Source: Sphingomonas carotinifaciens
GTDB lineage: Bacteria > Pseudomonadota > Alphaproteobacteria > Sphingomonadales > Sphingomonadaceae
Direction of reading: 5' to 3'
Length of the DNA stretch: 64,000 nucleotides
Assembly (NCBI RefSeq): GCF_009789535.1
Contig: NZ_WSUT01000005.1
Span: 1,859,501 to 1,923,500, forward strand
Shown here in pieces: positions 17,592 through 25,425 of this stretch (position 1 is its first letter; every line of letters begins with the position of its first letter). Position numbers and translations under genes: made by a program. The notes under the pieces were generated by a model. That model saw only the letters and a program-made list of their open reading frames with translations, ran no database searches and had not been told where the DNA came from.

Positions 17592-18248
17592 TTATTTGAT
17601 CGGCGAGTTCGGGTCCAGGCGCATGTCGAGGTAACGGTCCACGCTGCCCATCAGCTCGGGCATCTCATGCTCGAAGAAGTGGTTCGCCTTGGGGATCGTG
17701 TCGTGGTGGATGGTGATGTGCTTTTGCGTGCGCAGCTTGTCGACCAGCTTCTGCGTCGCGGCGGGGGTCGCCACCTCGTCGCCCTCGCCCTGGATGATGA
17801 TGCCCGACGACGGGCAGGGTGCCAGGAAGGTGAAGTCGTACATGTTGGCCGGCGGCGCGACCGAGATGAAGCCACGGATTTCGGGGCGGCGCATGAGCAG
17901 TTGCATGCCGATCCATGCGCCGAAGCTGACGCCGGCGATCCAGGTGGTCGAGGCCTCGGGATGGAAGCTCTGTACCCAGTCGAGCGCGGCGGCAGCGTCG
18001 GACAGTTCGCCGATGCCGTTGTCGAAGGTGCCCTGGCTCTTGCCGACGCCGCGGAAGTTGAAGCGCAGCGTGGCGAAGCCGCGACGCTGGAACGTCTTGT
18101 AGAGTTCCTGCACAATGCGGTTGTTCATCGTGCCGCCCGCCGAGGGGTGGGGGTGCAGGATCATCGCGACGGGCGCGCGGGGCCGGGGTGCAGGGACGAA
18201 CCGGCCTTCGAGGCGGCCTTCGGGGCCGGGAAAAATGACTTCGGGCAT
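17592..18248 (-). CDS. Alpha/beta hydrolase, COG2945 type
   Basis: A 218-residue hydrolase without a signal peptide. L-H-P-H-P-S-A-G-G is the oxyanion region, G-V-S-F-G-A holds the Ser nucleophile, G-E-G-D-E-V carries the likely acid and A-N-H-F-F the catalytic His. The family is conserved in proteobacteria but its substrate is not known. In sphingomonads this type is often found near Fe-S assembly genes, and here it is divergent from two cysteine desulfurases. A likely promoter (TTGCTT, 16 bases, TATATA) lies at 18326-18299. Confidence 0.82.
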   Translation of the reverse strand: MPEVIFPGPEGRLEGRFVPAPRPRAPVAMILHPHPSAGGTMNNRIVQELYKTFQRRGFATLRFNFRGVGKSQGTFDNGIGELSDAAAALDWVQSFHPEASTTWIAGVSFGAWIGMQLLMRRPEIRGFISVAPPANMYDFTFLAPCPSSGIIIQGEGDEVATPAATQKLVDKLRTQKHITIHHDTIPKANHFFEHEMPELMGSVDRYLDMRLDPNSPIK

Positions 18249-18298
18249 GAATCTCGCCGATCAGGAAGGGCGCAGGTGGAGCGCCGGACAGTGCGCGC

Positions 18299-18326
18299 TA
18301 TATAGGCGGGAGCCCCTTACAAGCAA
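18299..18326 (-). promoter_or_regulatory. Possible promoter of the alpha/beta hydrolase gene
   Basis: On the minus strand TTGCTT (18326-18321) and TATATA (18304-18299) are 16 bases apart and about 50 bases upstream of the hydrolase start. TATATA is nearly palindromic, so the divergent desulfurase gene could use the same A/T box. This is the most AT-rich spot in the neighbourhood. Confidence 0.4.
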
Positions 18327-18340
18327 TTGGAACGCGCGTC

Positions 18341-19381
18341 CTGACCCGTCTCTATCTTGATCACGCCGCCACCACGCCGATGACCCGCGCTGCGCGGGAG
18401 GCGGTGGCGGACGGTTTCGCGCGCTGGGCGAATCCGTCTTCGCCGCATGCGGAGGGGCGCGCGGCACGGCGGCTGGTGGAGGATGCGCGCGCGGACGTGG
18501 CGACGGCCTATGGCTGGGGGCAGGAGGTGCTGCTGACGGGGGGCGCGAGCGAGTCGCTGGCGATCGCACTGGGGCGCTCGATGGTGGAGCGGTGCTTCGT
18601 CTCGGCGGTTGAGCATGATGCGGTGCTGCGCGCGAGCGGGGCGGCGAGCGTGATGCCGGTGGATGCGGCGGGGCATGTGGTGCTGCCCGATCTGGCGGGG
18701 CCGCGCGCGCTGGTGGCGGTGCAGTGGGCGAACAGCGAGACGGGCGTTCGCCAGCCGATCGCGGCGCTGGCCGAGGCGGTGCACGGCGCCGGGCACCTGT
18801 TGCTGGTCGATGCCGCGCAGATGCCGGCAGGGGCGGACCCGCACGTGGCAGAGCATGCCGATTTCGTCGCGCTGTCCGCGCACAAGCGCGGCGGGCCGCC
18901 GGGGATCGGCGCGCTGCTGGTGCGCGACCTGGCGACGTTGCTGCCGACCGGCGGGCAGGAGCGGGGATACCGGCCGGGGACGGAGAACATGCCCGCCGCG
19001 ATCGGCTATGCCGCGGCGCTGCGCGAGGCGGAGCCCGATCACACGGCGTTGCGCGCGCATCTGGACGATGCGGTGCGGCGGTCGGGGGGGATCGTGGTGG
19101 CCGAGGACAGTGCGCGGCACCCGGCGATCGGGGCGTATCGGATGCCCGGGGTGCCGGCGGCGGCGCAGCTGATCCGGTTCGATTCAGGGGGAATCGCGGT
19201 GTCGGCGGGGAGCGCCTGTGCGAGCGGGAGCCTGAAGCCCAGTCACGTGCTGGCGGCGCTCGGCTGGCGCGAGGAGGCGGCGCGCGAGGTGGTGCGGGTC
19301 AGTTTCGGGCGGACGACGACGCGCGAGGAGGTGGACGCCTTTATCGCGGCGTGGCGCGGGATCGCGCGGGGGCGGGCATGA
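18341..19381 (+). CDS. Cysteine desulfurase family aminotransferase, first of a tandem pair
   Basis: A NifS/IscS-like PLP enzyme that should take sulfur from cysteine for Fe-S clusters or thio-cofactors. Conserved blocks are Y-L-D-H-A-A-T-T-P at the start, S-A-V-E-H-D-A-V, S-E-T-G-V-R-Q-P, D-A-A-Q, the PLP Lys182 in S-A-H-K, and Cys293 in S-A-C-A-S-G-S. The family start motif lies upstream of the first ATG (18380), so the true start must be earlier; the codon that aligns with M-T-R-L-Y-L-D is CTG at 18341, so a CTG start is proposed. With that start it has 346 residues. It overlaps the second desulfurase by 4 bases. Confidence 0.82.
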   Translation: MTRLYLDHAATTPMTRAAREAVADGFARWANPSSPHAEGRAARRLVEDARADVATAYGWGQEVLLTGGASESLAIALGRSMVERCFVSAVEHDAVLRASGAASVMPVDAAGHVVLPDLAGPRALVAVQWANSETGVRQPIAALAEAVHGAGHLLLVDAAQMPAGADPHVAEHADFVALSAHKRGGPPGIGALLVRDLATLLPTGGQERGYRPGTENMPAAIGYAAALREAEPDHTALRAHLDDAVRRSGGIVVAEDSARHPAIGAYRMPGVPAAAQLIRFDSGGIAVSAGSACASGSLKPSHVLAALGWREEAAREVVRVSFGRTTTREEVDAFIAAWRGIARGRA

Positions 19382-20445
19382 TCTATCTGGATTATCAGGC
19401 GACGACGCCGCTGGCGCCGCAAGCCTTCGACGCGATGGTGCCGTGGCTGCGCGATGCGCATGCCAATCCGCATTCGCCGCATCGGCCGGGACGGGCCGCG
19501 CGGGCGGCGGTGGAGGTGGCGCGGGACCGGATCGCCGCGCTGCTGCCCGCCGGCGGCAAGCTGGCCTTTACCAGTGGCGCGACCGAGGCGCTGAACTGGG
19601 CGATCAAGGGCAGCACGGGCGCGATCGTGACGATCGCGACCGAGCATGCCGCGGTGCTGGACACAGTGGCGGCGAGTGGGCGGCCGCATGTCGTGCTGCC
19701 CGTCCATGGCGACGGCCTGGTCGACCTGGACGCCGCGCGTGCGGCGATCGGGCCGGGCACCGGGCTGGTGGCGGCGATGCTGGTCAACAACGAGATCGGA
19801 GTGGTGCAGCCGATCGCTGAACTGGCGGACCTGGCGCATGATGCCGGCGCGTGGATGCTGTGCGATGCGGTGCAGGGCTATGGCCGGGTGCCGCTGCCCG
19901 GGACGGTGGATATGGTGGCGGTCTCCGCGCACAAGATTTATGGCCCCAAGGGCATCGGGGCATTGTGGTTGCGCGACGGGGTGGCGCCGGCGCCGCTGAT
20001 GCATGGCGGGGGGCAGGAGGCGCTGGGCCGTTCGGGCACGCTGAGCCCGGCCCTGTGCGCCGGCTTCGGTGTGGCGGCGCAGTTGATGGCGGCGGACGAT
20101 GCGGGCGCGGTCGCCGGCCTGTGGCGGGCGGCGCATGACCGGTTCCGGGCGGCGGGCTGGTCGCTCAACGGGGCGGCGGACCCGCGCTATCCGGGCAATC
20201 TGAACGTGCGGCGCGACCGCCTGGATGTCGGGCGGTTGATGTCGGACGTGCGGGGTGTCGCGTTTTCGGCGGGCTCCGCCTGCGCCAGCGGATCGGGGCG
20301 GCCCAGCCATGTGCTGCGCGCGATCGGGCTTTCCGATGCGCAGGCGCGGTCCTCCATTCGGTTGGGGTTCGGGCGTTATACGCGCGAGGCGGAACTGATG
20401 CAGGCGGTGGACGCGATCCTGGTCGCGGCGGCGGCGCAGGCATGA
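19378..20445 (+). CDS. Cysteine desulfurase family aminotransferase, second of the pair
   Basis: A 355-residue NifS/IscS-like enzyme starting M-I-Y-L-D-Y-Q-A-T-T-P, with PLP Lys186 in S-A-H-K-I-Y-G-P-K and Cys302 in S-A-C-A-S-G-S. L-V-N-N-E-I-G-V-V-Q-P and D-A-V-Q-G-Y-G bind the cofactor. This copy is closer to canonical IscS than the first, which lacks a few residues around the S-A-H-K motif but keeps both catalytic residues. The ATG at 19378 overlaps the stop of the first gene; its own stop overlaps the ferredoxin start. The three genes are therefore one translational unit. Confidence 0.88.
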   Translation: MIYLDYQATTPLAPQAFDAMVPWLRDAHANPHSPHRPGRAARAAVEVARDRIAALLPAGGKLAFTSGATEALNWAIKGSTGAIVTIATEHAAVLDTVAASGRPHVVLPVHGDGLVDLDAARAAIGPGTGLVAAMLVNNEIGVVQPIAELADLAHDAGAWMLCDAVQGYGRVPLPGTVDMVAVSAHKIYGPKGIGALWLRDGVAPAPLMHGGGQEALGRSGTLSPALCAGFGVAAQLMAADDAGAVAGLWRAAHDRFRAAGWSLNGAADPRYPGNLNVRRDRLDVGRLMSDVRGVAFSAGSACASGSGRPSHVLRAIGLSDAQARSSIRLGFGRYTREAELMQAVDAILVAAAAQA

Positions 20446-20747
20446 TCCGGGTCGGCTTCGTCGCACCCGACGGATCGGTGGCGGAGGCGCAGGGGGAGGC
20501 CGGCGATACGGTGCTGCGCGTGGGGCAGGCGATCGGCCAGCCGCTGGAGGGAACGTGCGAGGGGCAGATGGCGTGTGCCACCTGCCATGTCGTCGTCGAC
20601 CCGGCCTGGGCGGACCGGCTGCCCGGCCCGAGCGCGGAGGAGGAGGATATGCTGGATCTGGCGCCGAAGGCGACGCGGACCAGCCGGCTGTCCTGCCAGA
20701 TCCGGCTGGATGCGACGCTGGACGGATTGGTGGTGCGGCTGCCCTGA
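20442..20747 (+). CDS. 2Fe-2S ferredoxin (adrenodoxin/ISC type)
   Basis: A 101-residue ferredoxin. Cluster ligands fall in C-E-G-Q-M-A-C-A-T-C, which is the C-x5-C-x2-C arrangement of adrenodoxin-type proteins, and the fourth in R-L-S-C-Q-I-R. The region around E-E-E-D-M-L-D-L is the acidic helix known in this family to dock partner reductases and desulfurases. The 4-base overlap with the second desulfurase suggests it supplies electrons during cluster or sulfur transfer by that pair, like Fdx in Isc systems. Confidence 0.9.
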   Translation: MIRVGFVAPDGSVAEAQGEAGDTVLRVGQAIGQPLEGTCEGQMACATCHVVVDPAWADRLPGPSAEEEDMLDLAPKATRTSRLSCQIRLDATLDGLVVRLP

Positions 20748-20825
20748 TCGCCGCGCCGGTTGCGACGCGGGCTTGCCGGGGGCATAGCGCGGCGGTTTTT
20801 TCCTCTTCTTTCGTACGGGTTTTCG

Positions 20826-21494
20826 ATGCGTTCGCGGTTCCCCTCCGTTCTGTCCGCCGGCTTTCTGCGCGACCGGTTGATCGCGCCATTGGGGGCGCTG
20901 ATCGGGATCGCGCTGACGGGGGTGGTGACCGCGCTGCTGTGCGGTGACGCGGGTGCGACGATGCTGCTGGTGGCGCCGATGGGCGCCTCGGCAGTACTGG
21001 TGTTCGCGGTGCCGGCGAGCCCCCTGGCGCAGCCCTGGCCGGTGATCGGCGGCAACGTGATCTCGGCACTGGTCGGGGTGGCGGTGGTCCATGCCCTGCC
21101 CGGCAACGGCCTTGCCGCGCCGCTGGCGGTGGGGGGCGCGATCCTGGCCATGGCGCTGACGCGGTCGCTGCACCCGCCGGGCGGCGCGGCGGCGCTGACC
21201 GCGGTGATCGGCGGAGCGCCGGTGCTGGGTGCGGGCTATGCCTTTGCCTTCGTCCCGGTGGGGGTGAACGCGGTGATCATCGCGCTGGTCGGCGTGGCGT
21301 TCCACCGGCTGTCCAGGCACAGCTACCCGCACCGCGCGCTGACGCTGGCGGCCCCGCGCGCTGCCGATCTGGCGGCGGAGGATATCGACCGGGCGCTGGC
21401 GGAATTCGGCGATACGCTGGACATCGACCGCGACGACGTGGAGCGGCTGGTGCGCCGGGCCGAGCATCACGCGGCCACGCGGCGTGCCGCCTGA
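20826..21494 (+). CDS. HPP family membrane protein
   Basis: A 222-residue membrane protein with about four to five helices and the family motif S-L-H-P-P-G-G-A-A-A-L-T near residue 115. HPP proteins have been tied to nitrite transport in some organisms, but the bacterial role is not settled. The cytoplasmic tail after residue 170 is acidic and His-containing (D-I-D-R-D-D-V, A-E-H-H-A). ATG 20826 is chosen over an upstream frame start at 20760, because the family begins shortly before F-L-R-D-R-L-I-A-P-L-G-A. The gap of 78 bases to the ferredoxin gene makes separate expression possible. Confidence 0.8.
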   Translation: MRSRFPSVLSAGFLRDRLIAPLGALIGIALTGVVTALLCGDAGATMLLVAPMGASAVLVFAVPASPLAQPWPVIGGNVISALVGVAVVHALPGNGLAAPLAVGGAILAMALTRSLHPPGGAAALTAVIGGAPVLGAGYAFAFVPVGVNAVIIALVGVAFHRLSRHSYPHRALTLAAPRAADLAAEDIDRALAEFGDTLDIDRDDVERLVRRAEHHAATRRAA

Positions 21495-21596
21495 ACACCC
21501 GCTAAACGGTTAATTCAGCACGCGATCATCGACTCGGCCGCAATCTCCCCGTCATGCCCACCGGTTCCGGCGGGCGCGTAAACGGGAGTATGCGTC

Positions 21597-21908
21597 ATGA
21601 AAGTCTTTGCCCTGATGGCCTCCGGTCTTCTTGCGGTCACCGGCCTTGCCGCGGCGACACCGGCCGCCGCGCATCCGCAAGGGTGGCATGACGGACCGCG
21701 CGGGCGCGGCTGGGACCGTGGGCCGGGCTGGCGGGACGGGCCGCGCTGGGACCGTGGACGCCAATGGCGCGGCGATCGCTGGGACCGCGGATACCGGGCA
21801 GGCTATCGCGACCGGGGGTACCGCAACGGCTATCGCGGGCGCACGGTATGTCGCTGGGTCGATGGCTATTACGGGCCGGTCCGCCGCTGCTTCAACGTTC
21901 GTCGCTGA
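21597..21908 (+). CDS. Small exported Arg/Gly/Trp-rich protein
   Basis: A 103-residue protein. Residues 1-25 form a signal peptide ending in P-A-A-A-H. The mature part is made of imperfect repeats of the W-D-R-G, R-D-G-P and Y-R-D-R-G-Y-R kind, and ends with V-C-R-W-V-D-G-Y-Y-G-P-V-R-R-C-F, where two Cys could pair. This composition is common in small alphaproteobacterial envelope proteins of unknown role and resembles RcnB-like proteins only loosely. It lies alone between the HPP gene and the SRP RNA. Confidence 0.72.
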   Translation: MKVFALMASGLLAVTGLAAATPAAAHPQGWHDGPRGRGWDRGPGWRDGPRWDRGRQWRGDRWDRGYRAGYRDRGYRNGYRGRTVCRWVDGYYGPVRRCFNVRR

Positions 21909-21924
21909 TCAGCAACAAGGCGGC

Positions 21925-21953
21925 TTGATCGATCCGCCCGGCTCCGCCATATG
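21925..21953 (+). promoter_or_regulatory. Predicted promoter of the SRP RNA gene
   Basis: TTGATC at 21925-21930 and CATATG at 21948-21953 are separated by 17 bases. Transcription would begin near 21959-21960, which agrees with the 5' end of the SRP RNA inferred from base pairing. Confidence 0.5.
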
Positions 21954-21956
21954 CGC

Positions 21957-22052
21957 GGCGGGAGTCGGGCGGACGTAGTCGTCGCCAACCCGGTCAGGTC
22001 CTGACGGAAGCAGCCGTAACGATTTCGCTGCGGGTCGTCCCGGCTCCCACCG
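21957..22052 (+). ncRNA. ffs: Signal recognition particle RNA, small (4.5S) type
   Basis: The conserved SRP domain IV core is present: GGTCAGGTC followed by GAAGCAGCC, with GGAAG bulge features (here CTGACGGAAGCAG). GGGAGTCGGG near 21960 pairs with the region CCCGGCTCCC near 22039-22048 to close the hairpin, giving an RNA of about 96 bases. The order SRP RNA, dnaX, ybaB is common in proteobacteria. It should join with Ffh (52.7 kb) and FtsY (48.3 kb). The ends are good to a few bases only. Confidence 0.88.
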
Positions 22053-22080
22053 CGAACCTGCCGTGCAGGTGAGCGCGGCC

Positions 22081-22163
22081 GGCGGTGCGCCAGCACCGTC
22101 CGACGACGTGGCTTTGCCACGGCGCGGCCCGGCGGTGCATCAGCACCGTCCGACGACATGGCT
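22081..22163. repeat. 33-bp direct repeat, two copies 50 bases apart
   Basis: Copy 1 at 22081-22113 and copy 2 at 22131-22163 match at all but three positions; each begins GGCGGTGC and holds GCACCGTCCGACGAC. GGTGC and GCACC within each copy can pair around a four-base loop. The 17-base spacer of copy 1 forms its own hairpin with CGTGGC/GCCACG. It lies between the SRP RNA and dnaX. Confidence 0.7.
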
Positions 22164-22236
22164 CCGCCCTGTCGCCCCCCGACACCCCTCCCAATCCGCT
22201 ATCAATCGCCGCATCGTGGGCCTACATAGACCCGCA

Positions 22237-23901
22237 ATGTCCGACTCCTTCGACCTCGGCGAACCGCCACAGCCGGCCAAGCCCGACGCCTACCGCGTGC
22301 TTGCCCGCAAATATCGTCCGCAGACCTTCGCGCAGCTGATCGGTCAGGATGCGATGGTGCAGACGCTGGGCAACGCGATCAAGCGCGACCGGCTGGCGCA
22401 TGCGTTCCTGATGACCGGCGTGCGCGGGGTGGGCAAGACCTCCACCGCGCGGTTGATCGCCAAGGCGCTGAACTGCATCGGGCCGGATGAGCAGGGCGGG
22501 CCGACGATCGACCCGTGCGGGGTTTGCGAGCCGTGCCGCGCCATCGCCGAGGGGCGCCATATCGACGTGATCGAGATGGACGCCGCCAGCCATACCGGCG
22601 TCGACGACGTGCGCGAGATCATCGAGGCATCGCGCTATGCCGCGGTGTCGGCGCGCTTCAAGATCTACATCGTGGACGAGGTCCACATGCTGTCCAAGAA
22701 CGCGTTCAACGCGCTTCTGAAGACGCTGGAAGAGCCGCCGGCGCATGTGAAGTTCCTGTTCGCCACCACCGAGGTGAACAAGGTGCCGATCACCGTGCTG
22801 TCGCGGTGCCAGCGTTTCGACCTGCGGCGCATTTCGGCGGAGATGCTGGCGGCGCATTTCGCGCATGTCTGCGAGGCCGAGGGCCTGACCGCCGAGCCCG
22901 AGGCGCTGGCGCTGATCGCGCGGGCGGCGGAAGGATCGGCGCGCGATGGCCTGTCGATTCTGGACCAGGCGATCGCGCATGCCGACCTGGATGGCGGCGG
23001 GGTGAGTGCGGAGGCGGTGCGCCAGATGCTCGGCCTGTCGGACCGGGGCGCGGTGCGCGACCTGCTCGGCCTGATGCTGCGCGGCGAGGCGGCCGATGCG
23101 CTGGCGCTGCTGCGGCGGCAATATGATTACGGGGTCGATCCGCAATCGGTGCTGCGCGCGCTGCTGGAGACGGTGCACGGCATCACGCTGGTGAAGGTCG
23201 GCACGCCCCCCGATGCGGCGCAACCGCTGGAGGAGCGCGAGGCGCGCGGGGAATGGGCGGCGGCGCTCGGCTTTCCGATGCTGCACCGGCTCTGGCAACT
23301 GCTGCTCAAGGGCCATGACGAGGTGGCGCGCGCCGCCCTGCCGATCGAGGCGGCGGAAATGGCGCTGCTGCGCGTGGTTCATGCCTCGACGCTGCCCGAT
23401 CCGGGCGAACTGGCGCGGCAATTGACGCAGTCGCCGGGGCAGGGGGCGGGGGCGGTGTCCGCCCCGGCACCCGCGCCGGTTGCGGCACCCGTCGCGGTGG
23501 CGGCCCCTCCGCCGCCGCCGGCGGAGCCGCAGATGCCGGAGAGTTTCGAGGCGCTGGTCGAGCGGCTGGACGCGGACGGGGAACTTCTGCTCGTCGCGCG
23601 GCTTCGTCAGGGAGCGCGGCTGGTGCGGTATCAGCCGCCCGAGATCGTCTTCAGCGGCAGCCGGCCGATGGCGGCGGACACGCTGACCGATCTGGCGGCC
23701 GTCCTGAAGACGATGACGAAAAGCGCATGGCGCATTACGTTGGACGATGTTCCGGGCCAGCCGACGCTGAACGAGGCGCAGCAGGTCCGGGACGAGGCGA
23801 TCAAGGCCGCAACCTGGGATTCGCCCATGGTGCGCGCCGCACGAGAGGCTTTTCCCGAGACCGAACTCGTGGAATGGCCCGGAAAACGGAGCATGATGTG
23901 A
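22237..23901 (+). CDS. dnaX: DNA polymerase III subunit gamma/tau
   Basis: A 554-residue clamp-loader ATPase. It starts with the family hallmark Y-R-V-L-A-R-K-Y-R-P-Q-T-F near residue 18. Walker A is G-V-R-G-V-G-K-T-S, a four-Cys zinc module follows (C-I-G..C-G-V-C-E-P-C), D-E-V-H-M-L is Walker B and S-R-C-Q-R-F the sensor/arginine-finger motif. A Pro/Ala linker near residue 410-430 leads to the tau C-terminal domain. No A-rich slippery heptamer was seen, so a programmed frameshift to gamma is not evident. ATG 22237 is preferred over the longer frame from 22063, which runs through the direct repeats. The stop overlaps the GTG of ybaB. Confidence 0.93.
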   Translation: MSDSFDLGEPPQPAKPDAYRVLARKYRPQTFAQLIGQDAMVQTLGNAIKRDRLAHAFLMTGVRGVGKTSTARLIAKALNCIGPDEQGGPTIDPCGVCEPCRAIAEGRHIDVIEMDAASHTGVDDVREIIEASRYAAVSARFKIYIVDEVHMLSKNAFNALLKTLEEPPAHVKFLFATTEVNKVPITVLSRCQRFDLRRISAEMLAAHFAHVCEAEGLTAEPEALALIARAAEGSARDGLSILDQAIAHADLDGGGVSAEAVRQMLGLSDRGAVRDLLGLMLRGEAADALALLRRQYDYGVDPQSVLRALLETVHGITLVKVGTPPDAAQPLEEREARGEWAAALGFPMLHRLWQLLLKGHDEVARAALPIEAAEMALLRVVHASTLPDPGELARQLTQSPGQGAGAVSAPAPAPVAAPVAVAAPPPPPAEPQMPESFEALVERLDADGELLLVARLRQGARLVRYQPPEIVFSGSRPMAADTLTDLAAVLKTMTKSAWRITLDDVPGQPTLNEAQQVRDEAIKAATWDSPMVRAAREAFPETELVEWPGKRSMM

Positions 23902-24221
23902 AGAATCTCGACGACATCCTGGCGATGGCCCAGAACGTCCAGAACGAACTGCAAAAGGCGCAGGCCAATCTCGACACGATCGAGGTTGAGGGCGCGTCGG
24001 GCGGCGGGCTGGTCAAGGTGAAGGCGTCCGCCAAGGGCCGGATCATCGGCATCTCCATCGACGATTCGCTGATGCAGGTGTCCGAGAAGCAGATGCTGGA
24101 GGACCTGCTGGCCGCCGCGATCAACGATGCGCGCGGCAAGGCGGATACCGCGTCCAACGCCGAGATGAGCAAGATGACCAGCGGCCTGCCGCTGCCGCCG
24201 GGCTTCAAGCTGCCGATCTGA
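23898..24221 (+). CDS. YbaB/EbfC nucleoid-associated protein
   Basis: A 107-residue DNA-binding protein that begins with GTG 23898, inside the dnaX stop. It has the helical N-terminus with M-A-Q-N-V-Q-N-E-L-Q-K-A-Q, the conserved strand V-E-G-A-S-G-G-G-L-V-K-V, D-L-L-A-A-A-I-N-D-A in the dimer helix and the end L-P-L-P-P-G-F-K-L-P, as is usual for the family. Coupling to dnaX is conserved in bacteria. Confidence 0.93.
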   Translation: MKNLDDILAMAQNVQNELQKAQANLDTIEVEGASGGGLVKVKASAKGRIIGISIDDSLMQVSEKQMLEDLLAAAINDARGKADTASNAEMSKMTSGLPLPPGFKLPI

Positions 24222-24296
24222 TTCCGTTCCGGCCCGGGAACGGGTTTGCCGGCTATGGCGTTTGCTTCCTCGAAAACAAGGAGGAGGATCAACGAC

Positions 24297-24560
24297 ATGG
24301 CCGATGAACGTTATTCCGATACGACCACCACGACGGCGGCGCCGGCGGGGCACACGACGACGATCATCGAGAGGCGCAGCGGCGGCAGCGGGATCGCGAT
24401 CGCGCTGGTGCTGCTGGTCGCGGTGGTGATCGGCGCGTTCTTCCTGTTCAACCAGAACAGCGCCGAAAGCCGCAAGGACGATGCGGTGGCGTCGGCCGCG
24501 CGGAGCGTGGGCGCCGCGGCGGACAAGGCCGGCGACGCGATTTCGGGCGAGGCGAAGTAG
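24297..24560 (+). CDS. Small single-span membrane protein, Thr-rich N-terminus
   Basis: An 87-residue protein with a Thr-rich cytoplasmic head (S-D-T-T-T-T-T-A-A-P), one membrane segment at about residues 34-52 (I-A-I-A-L-V-L-L-V-A-V-V-I-G-A-F-F-L-F) and an Ala/Lys/Asp tail that looks helical. The AGGAGGAGG run about ten bases before ATG 24297 is one of the strongest ribosome sites in the window. The function is unknown. Confidence 0.72.
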   Translation: MADERYSDTTTTTAAPAGHTTTIIERRSGGSGIAIALVLLVAVVIGAFFLFNQNSAESRKDDAVASAARSVGAAADKAGDAISGEAK

Positions 24561-24562
24561 AA

Positions 24563-24735
24563 ACGCATCCCTTTCCCCACCGGGGAGAGGGAGGGCCCCG
24601 CCGCGTTGGCGATGGGAGGGTGAGGGGCTGCCAAGCGGTGCCGGATCCCGCATTCAACCAAGAATGCCGTTCGCGGCGCCCCCTCACCCTTCCGCGGCTT
24701 TGCCGCTCCCTCCCTCTCCCCGGAAGGGAGAGGGG
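24563..24735. repeat. Dispersed GC-rich intergenic repeat (copy 2, inverted pair)
   Basis: The gap between the small membrane gene and mtgA consists of two opposed halves: GGGAGGGTGAGGGGCTGCCAAG on the left half answers CCCCCTCACCCTTCC on the right, and each end carries a CTCTCCCC/GGGGAGAG hairpin core. GCCAAGCGGTGCC is the reverse of the GGCACTGCTTGGC seen at 58.4 kb. Lying between convergent genes it may end both transcripts. Confidence 0.6.
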
Positions 24736-24740
24736 ATTGT

Positions 24741-25415
24741 CTATCGCACGCAGGCGTCCAGCCCTTGCCGGCGGACGGCGCCGACATAGCGGGCGATGCG
24801 GTTGCCGTGGCGGCGGACGAAACCGTCGGGGGAGACCGCTTCGCGCTTCTTGGGCAGGGGCAGGACGGCGGCGATGCGCGCCGCCTCGGTCGGCGACAGG
24901 CGCGACGCGTCGTGGTGGAAATAGCGCATCGCCCCGGCATTGGCGCCATAGGTGCCGATCCCGGTTTCCGCGATGTTGAGATAGACTTCCATGATGCGCC
25001 GCTTGCCCCACAGCGCCTCGATCAGAACGGTGAAATACGCCTCCGCCGCCTTGCGGACATAGCCGCCGCCCTGGAACAGGAAGGCGTTCTTGGCGGTCTG
25101 CTGGCTGATCGTCGATCCGCCGCGGATGCGGCCTCCTTTCGCATTGCGATAGGCGGCGCTGGCGATCGCGTTGAAGTCGAAGCCGTGATGCTCGCAGAAG
25201 CGGGCGTCCTCGCCGGCGATGGCGGCGCGGGCCATGTCGGGGTCCATCTGCGACAGCGACATCCAGTCCTTGGTGACGCCGCGCCCGCCGACGACATCGC
25301 CCAGCATGGTGAAGGTGAAGGGCGGGGGCACGAACCGGTACAGCCCGACCCAGAGGACGGTGACGGCGACGAAGACAAGGGCGGCCTTGAGCAGCCAACG
25401 GAGCGCACGGAACAT
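24741..25415 (-). CDS. mtgA: Monofunctional biosynthetic peptidoglycan transglycosylase
   Basis: A 224-residue GT51 enzyme that polymerises lipid II. It has one N-terminal membrane anchor (about 8-27), the catalytic Glu in A-I-A-G-E-D-A-R-F, the G-G-S-T-I-S-Q-Q-T-A-K-N motif, and K-R-R-I-M-E-V-Y-L-N-I-A-E, all conserved motifs of the family. No transpeptidase domain follows, so it is the monofunctional type. It is 10 bases from the amine oxidase gene and likely co-transcribed with it. Confidence 0.93.
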   Translation of the reverse strand: MFRALRWLLKAALVFVAVTVLWVGLYRFVPPPFTFTMLGDVVGGRGVTKDWMSLSQMDPDMARAAIAGEDARFCEHHGFDFNAIASAAYRNAKGGRIRGGSTISQQTAKNAFLFQGGGYVRKAAEAYFTVLIEALWGKRRIMEVYLNIAETGIGTYGANAGAMRYFHHDASRLSPTEAARIAAVLPLPKKREAVSPDGFVRRHGNRIARYVGAVRRQGLDACVR

Positions 25416-25425
25416 GGCCGCCCTT

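Noticed and set aside
22081..22163. Possible CRISPR array
   Set aside because: Only two repeats with a 17-base spacer and no cas gene; repeats contain inner hairpins instead.
22237..23901. Programmed frameshift in dnaX
   Set aside because: No A-rich slippery heptamer or downstream stem that fits was found in the region of the linker.
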